Shown: one piece after another, positions 7,735 through 15,227 of the stretch
How the letters are laid out: each line of letters starts with the position of its first letter
Position numbering within the stretch: the first letter of the stretch is position 1
From: JBKPNZ01 sp046732895
GTDB lineage: Bacteria > Actinomycetota > Thermoleophilia > Solirubrobacterales > 70-9
Reading direction: 5' to 3'
NCBI GenBank assembly: GCA_046732895.1
Contig: JBKPNZ010000021.1
Span: forward strand, 1 to 43,967
Length of the DNA stretch: 43,967 nucleotides
The notes under the pieces: generated by a model
Told to the model about the DNA's origin: nothing
The model's database searches: none
Seen by the model: only the letters and a program-made list of their open reading frames with translations
Program-made: the position numbers and the translations under genes

Positions 7735-7962
7735 ATGAGCGATAACAAGCTCTCGGCGCGCAACCGGCTCCCCGGCGTGGTGACCTCGGTCGAGGTCGAC
7801 GGGGTGATGGGGATCGTGGAGATCGAGGCGGGTCCGTTTCGCGTGAGCGCCGCCATCACGCGCGAGGCGATCGAGGAGCTGGGCCTCAAGGAAGGCGTCG
7901 AGGCGACAGCGCTGGTCAAGGCTACGTCGGTGATGGTCATCAGCGAGGACTCAGATACCTGA
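7735..7962 (+). CDS. Mop/TOBE-domain small protein (molybdate/oxyanion binding)
   Basis: The 75-residue protein is a single TOBE/Mop domain: NKLSARNRLPGVVTSVEVDGVMGIVEIEAG matches the molbindin opening (S-A-R-N-x-L-x-G-x-V), and the end reads TALVKATSVMVI. Molbindins of this size assemble into rings that store or sense molybdate or tungstate. It may be linked to the MOSC protein far downstream, but no molybdenum enzyme is nearby, so the ligand is uncertain. It stands alone, separated from potC by 144 bp. Its stop lies inside a 17-nt direct repeat. Confidence 0.85.
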   Translation: MSDNKLSARNRLPGVVTSVEVDGVMGIVEIEAGPFRVSAAITREAIEELGLKEGVEATALVKATSVMVISEDSDT

Positions 7963-7987
7963 GCCTCTCGAATACCTGAGCCTCTCG
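7954..7987. repeat. Tandem duplication of a 17-nt unit at the Mop stop codon
   Basis: Two adjacent 17-nt units (7954-7970 and 7971-7987) share 16 of 17 bases, with core ATACCTGAGCCTCTCG. The first unit carries the last codons and the TGA of the Mop gene, so the second lies outside coding sequence. Confidence 0.8.
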
Positions 7988-8026
7988 CCCCTGCTGGGTT
8001 TGCGGCGGTCGCCCCCCAACCAACGC

Positions 8027-8071
8027 CGAGTGGCGGGAAATACGGCTCTAGGCCGACTTTCTCGCCACTCG
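8027..8071. repeat. 45-nt intergenic palindrome, copy 2
   Basis: Two 20-nt arms (8027-8046 and 8052-8071) flank the 5-nt loop TCTAG. The outer nine bases CGAGTGGCG pair perfectly with CGCCACTCG; three arm positions mismatch further in. It lies in the gap between the convergent Mop and TetR genes, about 64 bp past the Mop stop. Confidence 0.85.
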
Positions 8072-8144
8072 ATGCGTGCGAGCTCGGTGTAGCCCGTCTG
8101 CAAGCGGCGCGGCGGCCACGTGATCGGCCGTCGGCGAAATTTGG

Positions 8145-8762
8145 TTAACCGATCAAGTCGCCTGGATCGATGTCCAGGCGATCGGCGAGCTCCGCGGCGA
8201 CCACCTGGCGCGCGCGCTCGACGTCCATCGCCGGATCGCCGATCAGGGCACGCACGCCGACGCCGTCGATGAGAGCCATGGCGGCATCGGCCGTGTCCTC
8301 GACGTCGGTGTCGGCCGGGAACTCGCCGCTTTCGACCCCGGCGCGGATGAAGCCCGCCATCCAGTCGCGGTACCGGCGATAGAGGTCCGCGGCGACGGGC
8401 CGCAGCTCCTCGTCGCGCACGGCACGTAACCAGAGCTCAACCCACAGCACCCACTCGCGCTCCTGAGCTCCGGGCAGCGGCAGGCACTCCTCGATCGCCC
8501 GCGCGAGGCCCTCGGTGGCGTTCGCCGGCTCGGGCCTCTCGCCGAAGCGATCCTCGCCGGCCCGCTCGAAGGAGTGGACGAGCGCCTGGGCGAGGAGCTC
8601 CTCGCGGGTGGAGAAGTAGTGATGGACGAGCGCGGTCGAGGCGCCGGCCTTCGTCGCAACCCGGGCAATGCGAACGTCGTCGATGCCCTGGCTCGCGATC
8701 AGGTCGCAGGCCGCCTCGAGGATGCGCTCGCGGGTCGACTCAGCTACGTCGGCAGAGGCGAT
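8145..8762 (-). CDS. TetR/AcrR-family regulator with a probable ATC start
   Basis: A 205-residue TetR protein is encoded if translation starts at ATC 8762-8760. The helix-turn-helix is clear: STRERILEAACDLIASQG, then VRIARVATKAGASTALVHHYF, followed by a helical ligand domain. Between the upstream in-frame stop and codon ~104 there is no ATG, GTG or TTG, so the first canonical start would delete the DNA-binding domain. GAGGGG sits 6 bp before the ATC, and the resulting N-terminus has normal family length. The ribosome site overlaps the stop of the preceding oxidoreductase gene, implying coupled translation. It likely controls the neighbouring Rieske/FAD/acyl-CoA cluster. Confidence 0.85.
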   Translation of the reverse strand: MASADVAESTRERILEAACDLIASQGIDDVRIARVATKAGASTALVHHYFSTREELLAQALVHSFERAGEDRFGERPEPANATEGLARAIEECLPLPGAQEREWVLWVELWLRAVRDEELRPVAADLYRRYRDWMAGFIRAGVESGEFPADTDVEDTADAAMALIDGVGVRALIGDPAMDVERARQVVAAELADRLDIDPGDLIG

Positions 8763-8772
8763 CGCGGACCCC

Positions 8773-10380
8773 TCAGGCGGCGCTCAGCGCCACGCCCGTG
8801 TCGGCCAGCGCAGCGGCGGCCGCGTTGCGTCCGTTGAGCGCGATCACGCTGCCGGCCGGATGAGTGGCGGCACCGCACATGTAGAGGCCATCGACCGGGG
8901 TCCGCGACGGGAACCTGCCCTCCCACATCTGGTCCGGAGTGACCTCGCCCTGGAAGATGTTGCCGCCGGTGAGGCCGATCCTCGACTCGATGTCGGGCGG
9001 GCCGAGGACCTCGTAGTCGGCGAGGCGATCCTCGAAGCCCGGCGCGAAGCGATCGATCAGATCGATGAACTGGCGCGCGACGTCGCCGCGACGGGAGTCC
9101 CAGTCCCCGTCGGCGATGTCGTACGGCGCGTATTGCCCGAAGACGCTCAGCAGGTGCTTGCCCTCCGGCGCCGGTGTGGGGTCATAGCCCGTCTGGATGT
9201 AGATCTCGCCGAAGGCCACGGCCGGCTCGCCCCGCTCGCACCGCTCGAACGCCTGCTGCGCCTCGTCCATGGTGCCGGTGACGTCGATCGTGGCGCGCGC
9301 GGGCCAGTCGGCGCCGGGGGCGGCGGTCCATTCCGGTAGCCGGTCGAGCGCCGCGTTGAACTTGACGACCGGGCTGCGAACCTTCCATGCCTCCAGCCGC
9401 TCCCGGAAGGCGCTGTCAAGGTCGTGGCCGTCGAGCATGCCCAGCATGCGCTTCGGATCCGCGTTGCAGACGACCATGCCGGCGCGAATCGCGGTGCCGT
9501 CCTCGAGCGTGACCCCTTCACCGGGGACGATCTCGCTGACCGGGACCCCGCACGCCAGCGCGGCGCCGGCTTCGCGCGCCGCGTCGGCGATCGCGAAGCT
9601 CACCATCCCCATGCCACCCTCGACGTAGCCCCAAAGCGGCCCGCGGCCGTCCATGTCGCCCTGGAAGTGCATGAGCTTGATCGACGCGGTCCCCGGTTCG
9701 CGAGGGCCGCCCCAGGTGCCGATGATCCCCTGGCCGAAAAGGGCCGTCTTCAGGCGCTCGTCGCCGATGTGCTCGTCGAGGACGTCGGCGATCGACGCCT
9801 CGAACAGCAGATCGATCATCGCCTGGTCGTGGCCGACGAGCTCCTCGAGCTCCTCGCGCGTCGGTGACTCGCCGACCCAGGTGTCGCGCTCGCCCTTGCG
9901 CAGCCGCTTCCGCACCTCGTCGAAGAGCTCCTCGTAAGCCCAGTAGCCGTCGATGTCGCGCTTCGACAGCCCGAGCTCCTCGAGGTTGGCCTGGGTGCGG
10001 TCGTCGTCCAGCCACTGGCCGAAGGCAGTGCCGTCGTCGAAGGGAACCCAAAGGTTCGGATCGGCCATCCAGTACCGAAGGCCGCGGCGCTCGAGCTCAA
10101 GCTCCGTGATGACGACCTCGTCGAGCAGGCCGACGACGTAGGCGCAAGGGCTGATGACGTAGCGGTCGTCCTCGAATGGGCGCTCGAGGGTGCAGGCGCC
10201 ACCGAGGCGCTCGCGGCGCTCGAGCACGAGCACGCTGCGCCCGGCCTTGGCCAGATATGCCGCCGCCGTCAGGCCGTTGTGGCCGCCGCCCACGACGACG
10301 GCGTCCCAGTCGCGCGCCGCGAGCTCGGAGATCGGTTCCGGGAGACCGACCTCTCCTAGTTGCTGGGCAATCTCGTTCAC
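8773..10380 (-). CDS. FAD-dependent CrtI/PYROXD2-like oxidoreductase 1
   Basis: This 535-residue protein carries the dinucleotide fold DAVVVGGGHNGLTAAAYLAKAGRSVLVLERR near residues 26-55 and the phytoene-desaturase-like C-terminal FAD segment GLYMCGAATHPAGSV, followed by GRNAA. The family is shared with human PYROXD2 and bacterial enzymes of varied substrate. GTG 10380 was chosen because GGGAGGA lies 5 bp upstream; an in-frame GTG at 10404 would only add eight residues. It lies downstream of the Rieske gene on the same strand and upstream of tetR. A paralogue lies at 15228-16955. The substrate is unknown; a carotenoid is not implied. Confidence 0.88.
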   Translation of the reverse strand: MNEIAQQLGEVGLPEPISELAARDWDAVVVGGGHNGLTAAAYLAKAGRSVLVLERRERLGGACTLERPFEDDRYVISPCAYVVGLLDEVVITELELERRGLRYWMADPNLWVPFDDGTAFGQWLDDDRTQANLEELGLSKRDIDGYWAYEELFDEVRKRLRKGERDTWVGESPTREELEELVGHDQAMIDLLFEASIADVLDEHIGDERLKTALFGQGIIGTWGGPREPGTASIKLMHFQGDMDGRGPLWGYVEGGMGMVSFAIADAAREAGAALACGVPVSEIVPGEGVTLEDGTAIRAGMVVCNADPKRMLGMLDGHDLDSAFRERLEAWKVRSPVVKFNAALDRLPEWTAAPGADWPARATIDVTGTMDEAQQAFERCERGEPAVAFGEIYIQTGYDPTPAPEGKHLLSVFGQYAPYDIADGDWDSRRGDVARQFIDLIDRFAPGFEDRLADYEVLGPPDIESRIGLTGGNIFQGEVTPDQMWEGRFPSRTPVDGLYMCGAATHPAGSVIALNGRNAAAAALADTGVALSAA

Positions 10381-10412
10381 TCCGGTCCTCCCACGAATAA
10401 CCACCTACACAT

Positions 10413-10435
10413 GCCGCTTTCGCCGCTAAAGCGGC
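10413..10435. other. Perfect 8-bp hairpin between the Rieske and FAD-oxidoreductase genes
   Basis: GCCGCTTT and AAAGCGGC flank a 7-nt loop in the 106-bp gap inside the minus-strand gene run. It may be an attenuator, a processing site or a weak terminator that lowers expression of the downstream oxidoreductase and tetR. No T-run follows on the minus strand. Confidence 0.5.
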
Positions 10436-10486
10436 TCACTCACATAACCGTTCACCGGCCCCGACCTCCTCTTCCTCCGCGGCGGC

Positions 10487-11653
10487 TCATGCCGCCGCCG
10501 TTGTCGAGGCCCGGAGAGCCTCCATGTACCTGTTCGCAACGAGCACGTCGAAGTTGTGCACGTCGACCTCCTCGGCCGAGTAGCGCCCGGCCGTGTAGCC
10601 CTTGATCCGAACGCCCTTCTGGGTCAGCTCGCAGACGTGCCAGTCCTCGCGATTCACCTGATCCCAGAACTCGATCGCGTCGGAGGGGTCGAAGCCCTCG
10701 GCCTCGATCGTGGCCGGCTCGAAGTACCACTCGCAGATGACGTCGGTGCGATCGGCCGCCCGCGGCCAGAGGGTGTGGAGCATCACGTAATCGGGATGGA
10801 GCGAGACAAGGGCGTTCGGAAAGAGGACGAAGTAGAGGACCGAGCTGATGTCGTCGGGGCCAAGGCCCTTGATCGGCGGGCGATTGGAGTGGCCGTTCTC
10901 GCGGGCCATGGTGACCGCGCCGTCGCGAAGGGTCATCGAGCCCCCGCACCATGCCCCCGCGCCCTCCATCTGCTCGCCGCTCATGTAGTCGCTCAAGGCG
11001 TTCAGCTCCGGGTGCACGCCCGGGCAGTGCAGGCACTCGCTGTAGTTCTCGGCGATGCCCTTCCAGTTGGCATCGATCTCGTAGGTGATCCGGCCGGCTC
11101 GCCGGAGCGTGTCGTTGCGGTAGCGGGCGAGGTGACCGGCAAGCTCGCCGACGTGTTCGGCCGCATCAGGCCCGTCGCCGCCGAGATCGACGAAGACGAG
11201 CCCGCCAACGGTGGCCACGCGGACGGGGATGAGCCCCCAACAGGAGGTATCGAAGTCCTCGACGCCATCCATGTGCGGCGCAGCCTTCAGCTCGCCGTCG
11301 AGACCGTAGGACCACGCGTGGTACGGACAGCGGAGGCGCCGGCGAACGCTGCCTTCGGTCTCCTCCACGATCCGCGCGCCGCGGTGTCGGCAGACGTTCA
11401 GGAAGGCATGGGTGCGGCCGTCCGCGCCGCCGATCACGACGACGCTGTCGGTCCCGATCTCCCGCATCACGTAGCTGCCGGGCTCGGCAACCTGGGCCGC
11501 ATGCCCCACGCAGATCCAACCCCGGAAGATCTGGTCGAGCTCCCACTCGAAGACGCCGGGATCGGTGAAGGCCCGGGGCGGGAGCATCGTCGCCCGCTCG
11601 AGCGGCTCCAGAGTGGCTTCGACGTCGGCGGGATTGAGATTCAGAGCTGTCAT
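10487..11653 (-). CDS. Rieske non-heme iron oxygenase, large subunit
   Basis: The 388-residue protein has a Rieske [2Fe-2S] centre with C88-x-H90 (NVCRHRGA) and C109-x2-H112 (CPYHAWSYG). It also has a mononuclear iron site with NYSECLHCPGVHPEL (His209, His214), both at canonical positions for aromatic-ring-hydroxylating or N-demethylating oxygenases. Such enzymes use O2 and electrons from a reductase, which is not encoded nearby. ATG 11653 was preferred over GTG/ATG-like starts further up because 11674 would place codons across the operator dyad. It is divergent from the acyl-CoA dehydrogenase with a 32-bp gap, so both genes share one control region. The substrate may be a quaternary amine or aromatic; this is unresolved. 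Confidence 0.9.
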   Translation of the reverse strand: MTALNLNPADVEATLEPLERATMLPPRAFTDPGVFEWELDQIFRGWICVGHAAQVAEPGSYVMREIGTDSVVVIGGADGRTHAFLNVCRHRGARIVEETEGSVRRRLRCPYHAWSYGLDGELKAAPHMDGVEDFDTSCWGLIPVRVATVGGLVFVDLGGDGPDAAEHVGELAGHLARYRNDTLRRAGRITYEIDANWKGIAENYSECLHCPGVHPELNALSDYMSGEQMEGAGAWCGGSMTLRDGAVTMARENGHSNRPPIKGLGPDDISSVLYFVLFPNALVSLHPDYVMLHTLWPRAADRTDVICEWYFEPATIEAEGFDPSDAIEFWDQVNREDWHVCELTQKGVRIKGYTAGRYSAEEVDVHNFDVLVANRYMEALRASTTAAA

Positions 11654-11668
11654 TGATCTTGTAGTCAA
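11653..11668. promoter_or_regulatory. 16-bp dyad TTGAT-N6-GTCAA, operator copy 1
   Basis: TTGATCTTGTAGTCAA is a near-perfect inverted repeat. The identical sequence, with C for T at one position, recurs at 15185-15200, and the match continues six more bases (TCGCAT). Here it fills half of the 32-bp gap between the divergent Rieske and acyl-CoA dehydrogenase starts. TTGATC could be the -35 box for the dehydrogenase, with TTAGTC at 11676-11681 as a -10 box after 17 bp. A TetR protein encoded in the cluster is the likeliest ligand. Confidence 0.65.
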
Positions 11669-11685
11669 TCGCATGTTAGTCTGAG

Positions 11686-12909
11686 ATGCCGATGGAGGTC
11701 AAGTCGCTCGCCCAGGCACCCGACGCGCCCCCGGGCGCGCCGGCGCTCGAACTGGACGGGAACGCGCTGGAGCTTCAGGCACGGGCGCGCCGCTTTGCCG
11801 AGGACGTGCTGATGCCGTTGGAGGAGGAGGCCGAGCGCCGACGCGGCCGGCTTCCCGAGGATGTCGTCGCGGAGGTGAAGCGCGAGGCGATTGCGGCCGG
11901 CCTGAACGGCGGCATGCACTCCCGCGACCACGGGGGGCAGGGCTGGTCGCGACTCGAGTGGACGCTGGTCGAGGAGCAGTACGGCCGCACGACCAACGCC
12001 ATCCACTGGCATGTCCCGAATGCCTACAACGTCTGGGCTCATGCGTCCGACGAGCAGGTCGACCGCTGGCTGCGCCCCGCCCTGCGCGGCGAGCTCAAGG
12101 ACGCCTACGCCGTGACCGAGCGCGACGCCGGCTCCGATCCATCGGCGATCGTCGCCACCGCCGAGCCGACCGCGGACGGGTTCAGGCTGAACGCCGAGAA
12201 ATGGTTCGTCACCGCGGGCGACATCGCCTCGGTCTATGTGGTCGTGGCGAACGTCGTCGACGGCCCCAAGCGCATGCCGACCCTGTTCGTCGTCGATCGC
12301 GAGCTGCCGGGCGTCGAGATCGCCGACGATCCGGAGTTCACACACAGCTATCCGGAGGGCCACCCGACGATCCGCTTCACCGACGTGGAGCTGACGAGCG
12401 CTGACGTGATCGGCGGCGTCGGAGGTGGCGACGAGCTGCAGCGCTCCTGGTTCACGGAGGAGCGGCTTGGGATCGCCGCGCGCTGCGGCGGAGCGATGTG
12501 GCGGCTCCTCGACGAGACGGTCGCGTGGGCGACCGGGCGTGAGCAGGGCGGCGCCCGCATCTTCGATCACCAGGGAGTCTCGTTTCCGCTCGCTGACTCC
12601 GCAGCGGACGCTGCCGCGGGCCGCCTGCTGACGATCGCGGTCGCCCAGCTCGCAGACGCGGGGGCAGACCCGAAGATCGTTCACCACAAGGCTTCGATGG
12701 CGAAGCTGTTTACGAGTGAGGCGGCTTGGCGCTGCGCCGACCGGTGCGTCCAGGCGTTCGGCGGGCGCGGCTACCTGCGCTCGAACGTCGCCGAGCGGCT
12801 ACTGCGGGAGCTGCGCGTGGACCGGATCTGGGAGGGCACGAGCGAGATCCAGCGGCTGATCGTCGCCCGCGGCCTCGAGCGTCGCGGCGTGGAGCCCATC
12901 CTGCACTAG
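11686..12909 (+). CDS. Acyl-CoA dehydrogenase
   Basis: This flavoenzyme introduces a trans double bond between C2 and C3 of an acyl-CoA thioester. The 407-residue protein has the family pattern: an N-terminal helical part, a beta domain with AVTERDAGSD and WFVTAGD, and a C-terminal helical part with RIWEGTSEIQRL containing the catalytic base Glu383. FGGRGYL near residue 360 is the second family signature. Starts at ATG 11686 or 11692 are possible; the transcript may be almost leaderless. The stop is 7 bp from the acyl-CoA synthetase gene, so the two are co-transcribed. Confidence 0.92.
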   Translation: MPMEVKSLAQAPDAPPGAPALELDGNALELQARARRFAEDVLMPLEEEAERRRGRLPEDVVAEVKREAIAAGLNGGMHSRDHGGQGWSRLEWTLVEEQYGRTTNAIHWHVPNAYNVWAHASDEQVDRWLRPALRGELKDAYAVTERDAGSDPSAIVATAEPTADGFRLNAEKWFVTAGDIASVYVVVANVVDGPKRMPTLFVVDRELPGVEIADDPEFTHSYPEGHPTIRFTDVELTSADVIGGVGGGDELQRSWFTEERLGIAARCGGAMWRLLDETVAWATGREQGGARIFDHQGVSFPLADSAADAAAGRLLTIAVAQLADAGADPKIVHHKASMAKLFTSEAAWRCADRCVQAFGGRGYLRSNVAERLLRELRVDRIWEGTSEIQRLIVARGLERRGVEPILH

Positions 12910-12916
12910 GGCTGAC

Positions 12917-15031
12917 TTGGCCTCCCGCGCCACGGCCACCTCCACCACCGCGCGGCAGGCGCCCGATCCGACGCCGCTCCTGGAACCACGCTCGGTCGCC
13001 GTCGTCGGCGCGAACGACCGGCCGGCGTCCTACGCCGACTCGGTCTTGCGGAACCTCGACCGCGCCGGGTTCGAGGGCCCGGTGTGGGGTGTCAATCCCT
13101 CGCGCGAGTCCGTCCACGGGCGCGACTGTGTGCCGAGCCTGCTCGACCTGCCCGAGCCAGTCGATGCGGTGGTCGTCGCGATCCCAGCGGCGAGTGTGCC
13201 GGCGACGATCGCTGAGGCCGTCGAGCGCGGTTGCGGCGGCGCGATCGTCCTCTCCGCCGGCTTCGGCGAAGTGGCCGTGGGTCAGGAGCTCGAACGCGAG
13301 CTGCGCGAGACCGCGCTCGCCGGTGGGCTGCCCGTCTGCGGGCCGAACGGGAACGGAGTGGTCGCCGTCGGCCGGCGAGCCCCGATGTGGGGTGACTCCG
13401 TTCAGGTCCTGCGCCCCGGGCCCGTGGCACTCATCTCACAGAGCGGGAACGTGGCGGTGAACGCAATCGGCTCGCGCCGGGGAATCGACTTCCACACGAT
13501 CGTCTCGACCGGTAACCAAACGGTGCTCGACGCGAGCGACTGGCTCGATGCCCTCGCCTCGCGCGAAGGCCTGCGCTCGGTCGCGATGTTCCTCGAGTCC
13601 GATGGCGATGGCGAGCGACTGGCGCTCGCGCTGGCCCGCTGCGCCGAGCAGGGGATCGGCGTCGCCGTGCTCAAGGTCGGGGCCTCGGCCGAGGGCGGCC
13701 GGGCGGCCGCCGCCCACACCGGCTCGCTGGCCGGTGACCAGCGGGTCTTCCGGGCGCTCATCGAGGAGGCGGGCGGCGCCTGGGCCCGCGATCCGCACGA
13801 GCTCCTGGAGCTGGCGCGCGTGTTCGCCGAGCCGCGCGCCAGGGCGACCGGAGCAGGCGGCGTTGCTGTGCTCACCTGCTCGGGCGGCGACTCGAGTCTT
13901 GCCGCTGACGAGGCGACCCGCTTGGGCCTGCCGCTTCCGGGCTTCGCGACCGCAACCCAGGAGCGCCTGTGGGATCTCCTCCCAGAGGCCGCGACGATCG
14001 CCAACCCCCTCGACTACACCGCGATGATCTGGGGAGATACGGAACGGCTGCGCCAGATCGTCGGCACCGTCGGGGCTGACCCGGCGATCGCCCAGCTCCT
14101 CCTCCTCTACGACCACCCCCGCGATCTTTCCCCCGAGTCGGAGGCCGACTGGGCGGCCGTCAGGGAGGGGCTCGCACAGGGCGCCGCGGAGTGCAGCGCG
14201 GCAGCGATCGTCGCCTCCACCCTGCCGGACCTCGTCGACGAGAAGGCCAACCGCGAGCTGGCAGCCCATGGCGTGCCGGCCGTCGGCGGGCTCACGACCG
14301 CGCTCGCGTGCCTGGCGGCGCTGCGGAAACCGGATGCCGACCCCGAGCGACTGCGAGCCGTGGCGGCCGCCGCCGCCGCGGCCCGGGCTCACAACGCGGA
14401 GGGCTGGCTCTCGGAGGGCGAAGCGAAGGAGATGCTGCGCGCAGAGGGGCTTCCCGTGCCCGATGGCCGCGAGGTGGATGGCGAGCGGGAGTGCCTCGAC
14501 GCGGCGCGGGAGCTCGGCTGGCCTGTCGCGCTCAAGCTCTCCGCTCCCGAGCTTCACCACAAGAGCGAGGCGGGAGCGATCGTGCTCGGCGTCGAGGACG
14601 AGGATGCCCTTCGCGAGGCCTACGGGCGCCTTCGCTCACTGGCCGAGGGCTCCGGCGCGCGAGTGCTCGTGGAGAAGATGGCCGAGCCGGGGGTGGAGAT
14701 CCTGGTCTCCGCGCGGGCTGACGCCGTGGTGCCGGTGGTCACCGTCGGCCTCGGCGGGATCTGGACGGAGGTGTTCGGGGAAGCGGCGATCGTCCCGCTG
14801 CCGGCGAGCGCGGACGCTGTGAGGAGAGCCGTCGAGGATCTGCGGGGCGCGGCCATGCTGACCGGCGAGCGCGGGCAACCCCCGGTCGATCTGGACGCTC
14901 TGGCCACCCTCACGAGCCGCGTGGGTGAGCTGGTCATCGACCGCCGCCTCGAGCTGATCGAGCTGAACCCGGTGATCGTGCACGAGCAGGGGGCAACCGC
15001 CGTGGACGCCCTGATCACCCGGACCGCCTGA
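12917..15031 (+). CDS. ADP-forming acyl-CoA synthetase, alpha-beta fusion
   Basis: This 704-residue protein resembles acetate-CoA ligase (ADP-forming) and Pat/Acs-type NDP-forming acyl-CoA synthetases. Residues ~18-130 form the CoA-binding Rossmann domain (PRSVAVVGAND), the middle holds two succinyl-CoA-synthetase-like domains with AHTGSLAGDQ, and the last ~220 residues are an ATP-grasp domain (PVALKLSAPELHHKSEAG; ELNPVIV). It would convert an acid, ATP and CoA to an acyl-CoA, or run in reverse for energy. The start is TTG 12917, 7 bp after the acyl-CoA dehydrogenase stop; no better start precedes the CoA-binding domain. The two genes form an operon. Confidence 0.88.
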   Translation: MASRATATSTTARQAPDPTPLLEPRSVAVVGANDRPASYADSVLRNLDRAGFEGPVWGVNPSRESVHGRDCVPSLLDLPEPVDAVVVAIPAASVPATIAEAVERGCGGAIVLSAGFGEVAVGQELERELRETALAGGLPVCGPNGNGVVAVGRRAPMWGDSVQVLRPGPVALISQSGNVAVNAIGSRRGIDFHTIVSTGNQTVLDASDWLDALASREGLRSVAMFLESDGDGERLALALARCAEQGIGVAVLKVGASAEGGRAAAAHTGSLAGDQRVFRALIEEAGGAWARDPHELLELARVFAEPRARATGAGGVAVLTCSGGDSSLAADEATRLGLPLPGFATATQERLWDLLPEAATIANPLDYTAMIWGDTERLRQIVGTVGADPAIAQLLLLYDHPRDLSPESEADWAAVREGLAQGAAECSAAAIVASTLPDLVDEKANRELAAHGVPAVGGLTTALACLAALRKPDADPERLRAVAAAAAAARAHNAEGWLSEGEAKEMLRAEGLPVPDGREVDGERECLDAARELGWPVALKLSAPELHHKSEAGAIVLGVEDEDALREAYGRLRSLAEGSGARVLVEKMAEPGVEILVSARADAVVPVVTVGLGGIWTEVFGEAAIVPLPASADAVRRAVEDLRGAAMLTGERGQPPVDLDALATLTSRVGELVIDRRLELIELNPVIVHEQGATAVDALITRTA

Positions 15032-15076
15032 ATCCAATCCGCCAAAACGCGCCTGCGAGTCCCCCTCTCCCCTCGC

Positions 15077-15121
15077 CGAGTGGCGTGAAAGTCGGCTATA
15101 TGCCGACTTTCCCGCCACTCG
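15077..15121. repeat. 45-nt intergenic palindrome, copy 3
   Basis: Two 20-nt arms pair with a single mismatch around the loop TATAT (15097-15101). The arms read CGAGTGGCGTGAAAGTCGGC and its complement with C for A at one position. It begins 45 bp after the synthetase stop. Its last base is the first base of the tandem GATGGGATGGGCG array. Confidence 0.88.
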
Positions 15122-15179
15122 ATGGGATGGGCGGATGGGATGGGCGGATGGGATGGGCGGATGGATCGGCGGATGGGCG
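15121..15179. repeat. Tandem array of a 13-nt unit, GATGGGATGGGCG
   Basis: Three perfect 13-nt copies (15121-15159) are followed by a 12-nt degenerate copy and an 8-nt partial copy. The array starts on the last base of the palindrome at 15077-15121, as if replication slippage began at the hairpin edge. It lies just upstream of the operator and promoter of the second FAD oxidoreductase. Confidence 0.9.
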
Positions 15180-15184
15180 CGGTT

Positions 15185-15200
15185 TTGACCTTGTAGTCAA
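15185..15200. promoter_or_regulatory. 16-bp dyad TTGAC-N6-GTCAA, operator copy 2
   Basis: TTGACCTTGTAGTCAA is a perfect 5-6-5 inverted repeat and matches the copy at 11653-11668 in 15 of 16 positions. Two promoter readings are possible: TTGACC with TATGTG 17 bp on, or TTGTAG (15191-15196) with TAGGCT (15215-15220) 18 bp on. Either would drive the oxidoreductase gene starting near 15228 and would be covered by a bound repressor. Confidence 0.68.
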
Positions 15201-15227
15201 TCGCATCTATGTGGTAGGCTCGCGCCC

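Noticed and set aside
10381..10404. Upstream GTG start of oxidoreductase 1
   Set aside because: GTG 10380 has GGGAGGA 5 bp upstream; the longer start has none.
15121..15179. Tandem repeats considered as a CRISPR array
   Set aside because: Units are adjacent with no unique spacers and no cas genes are present.
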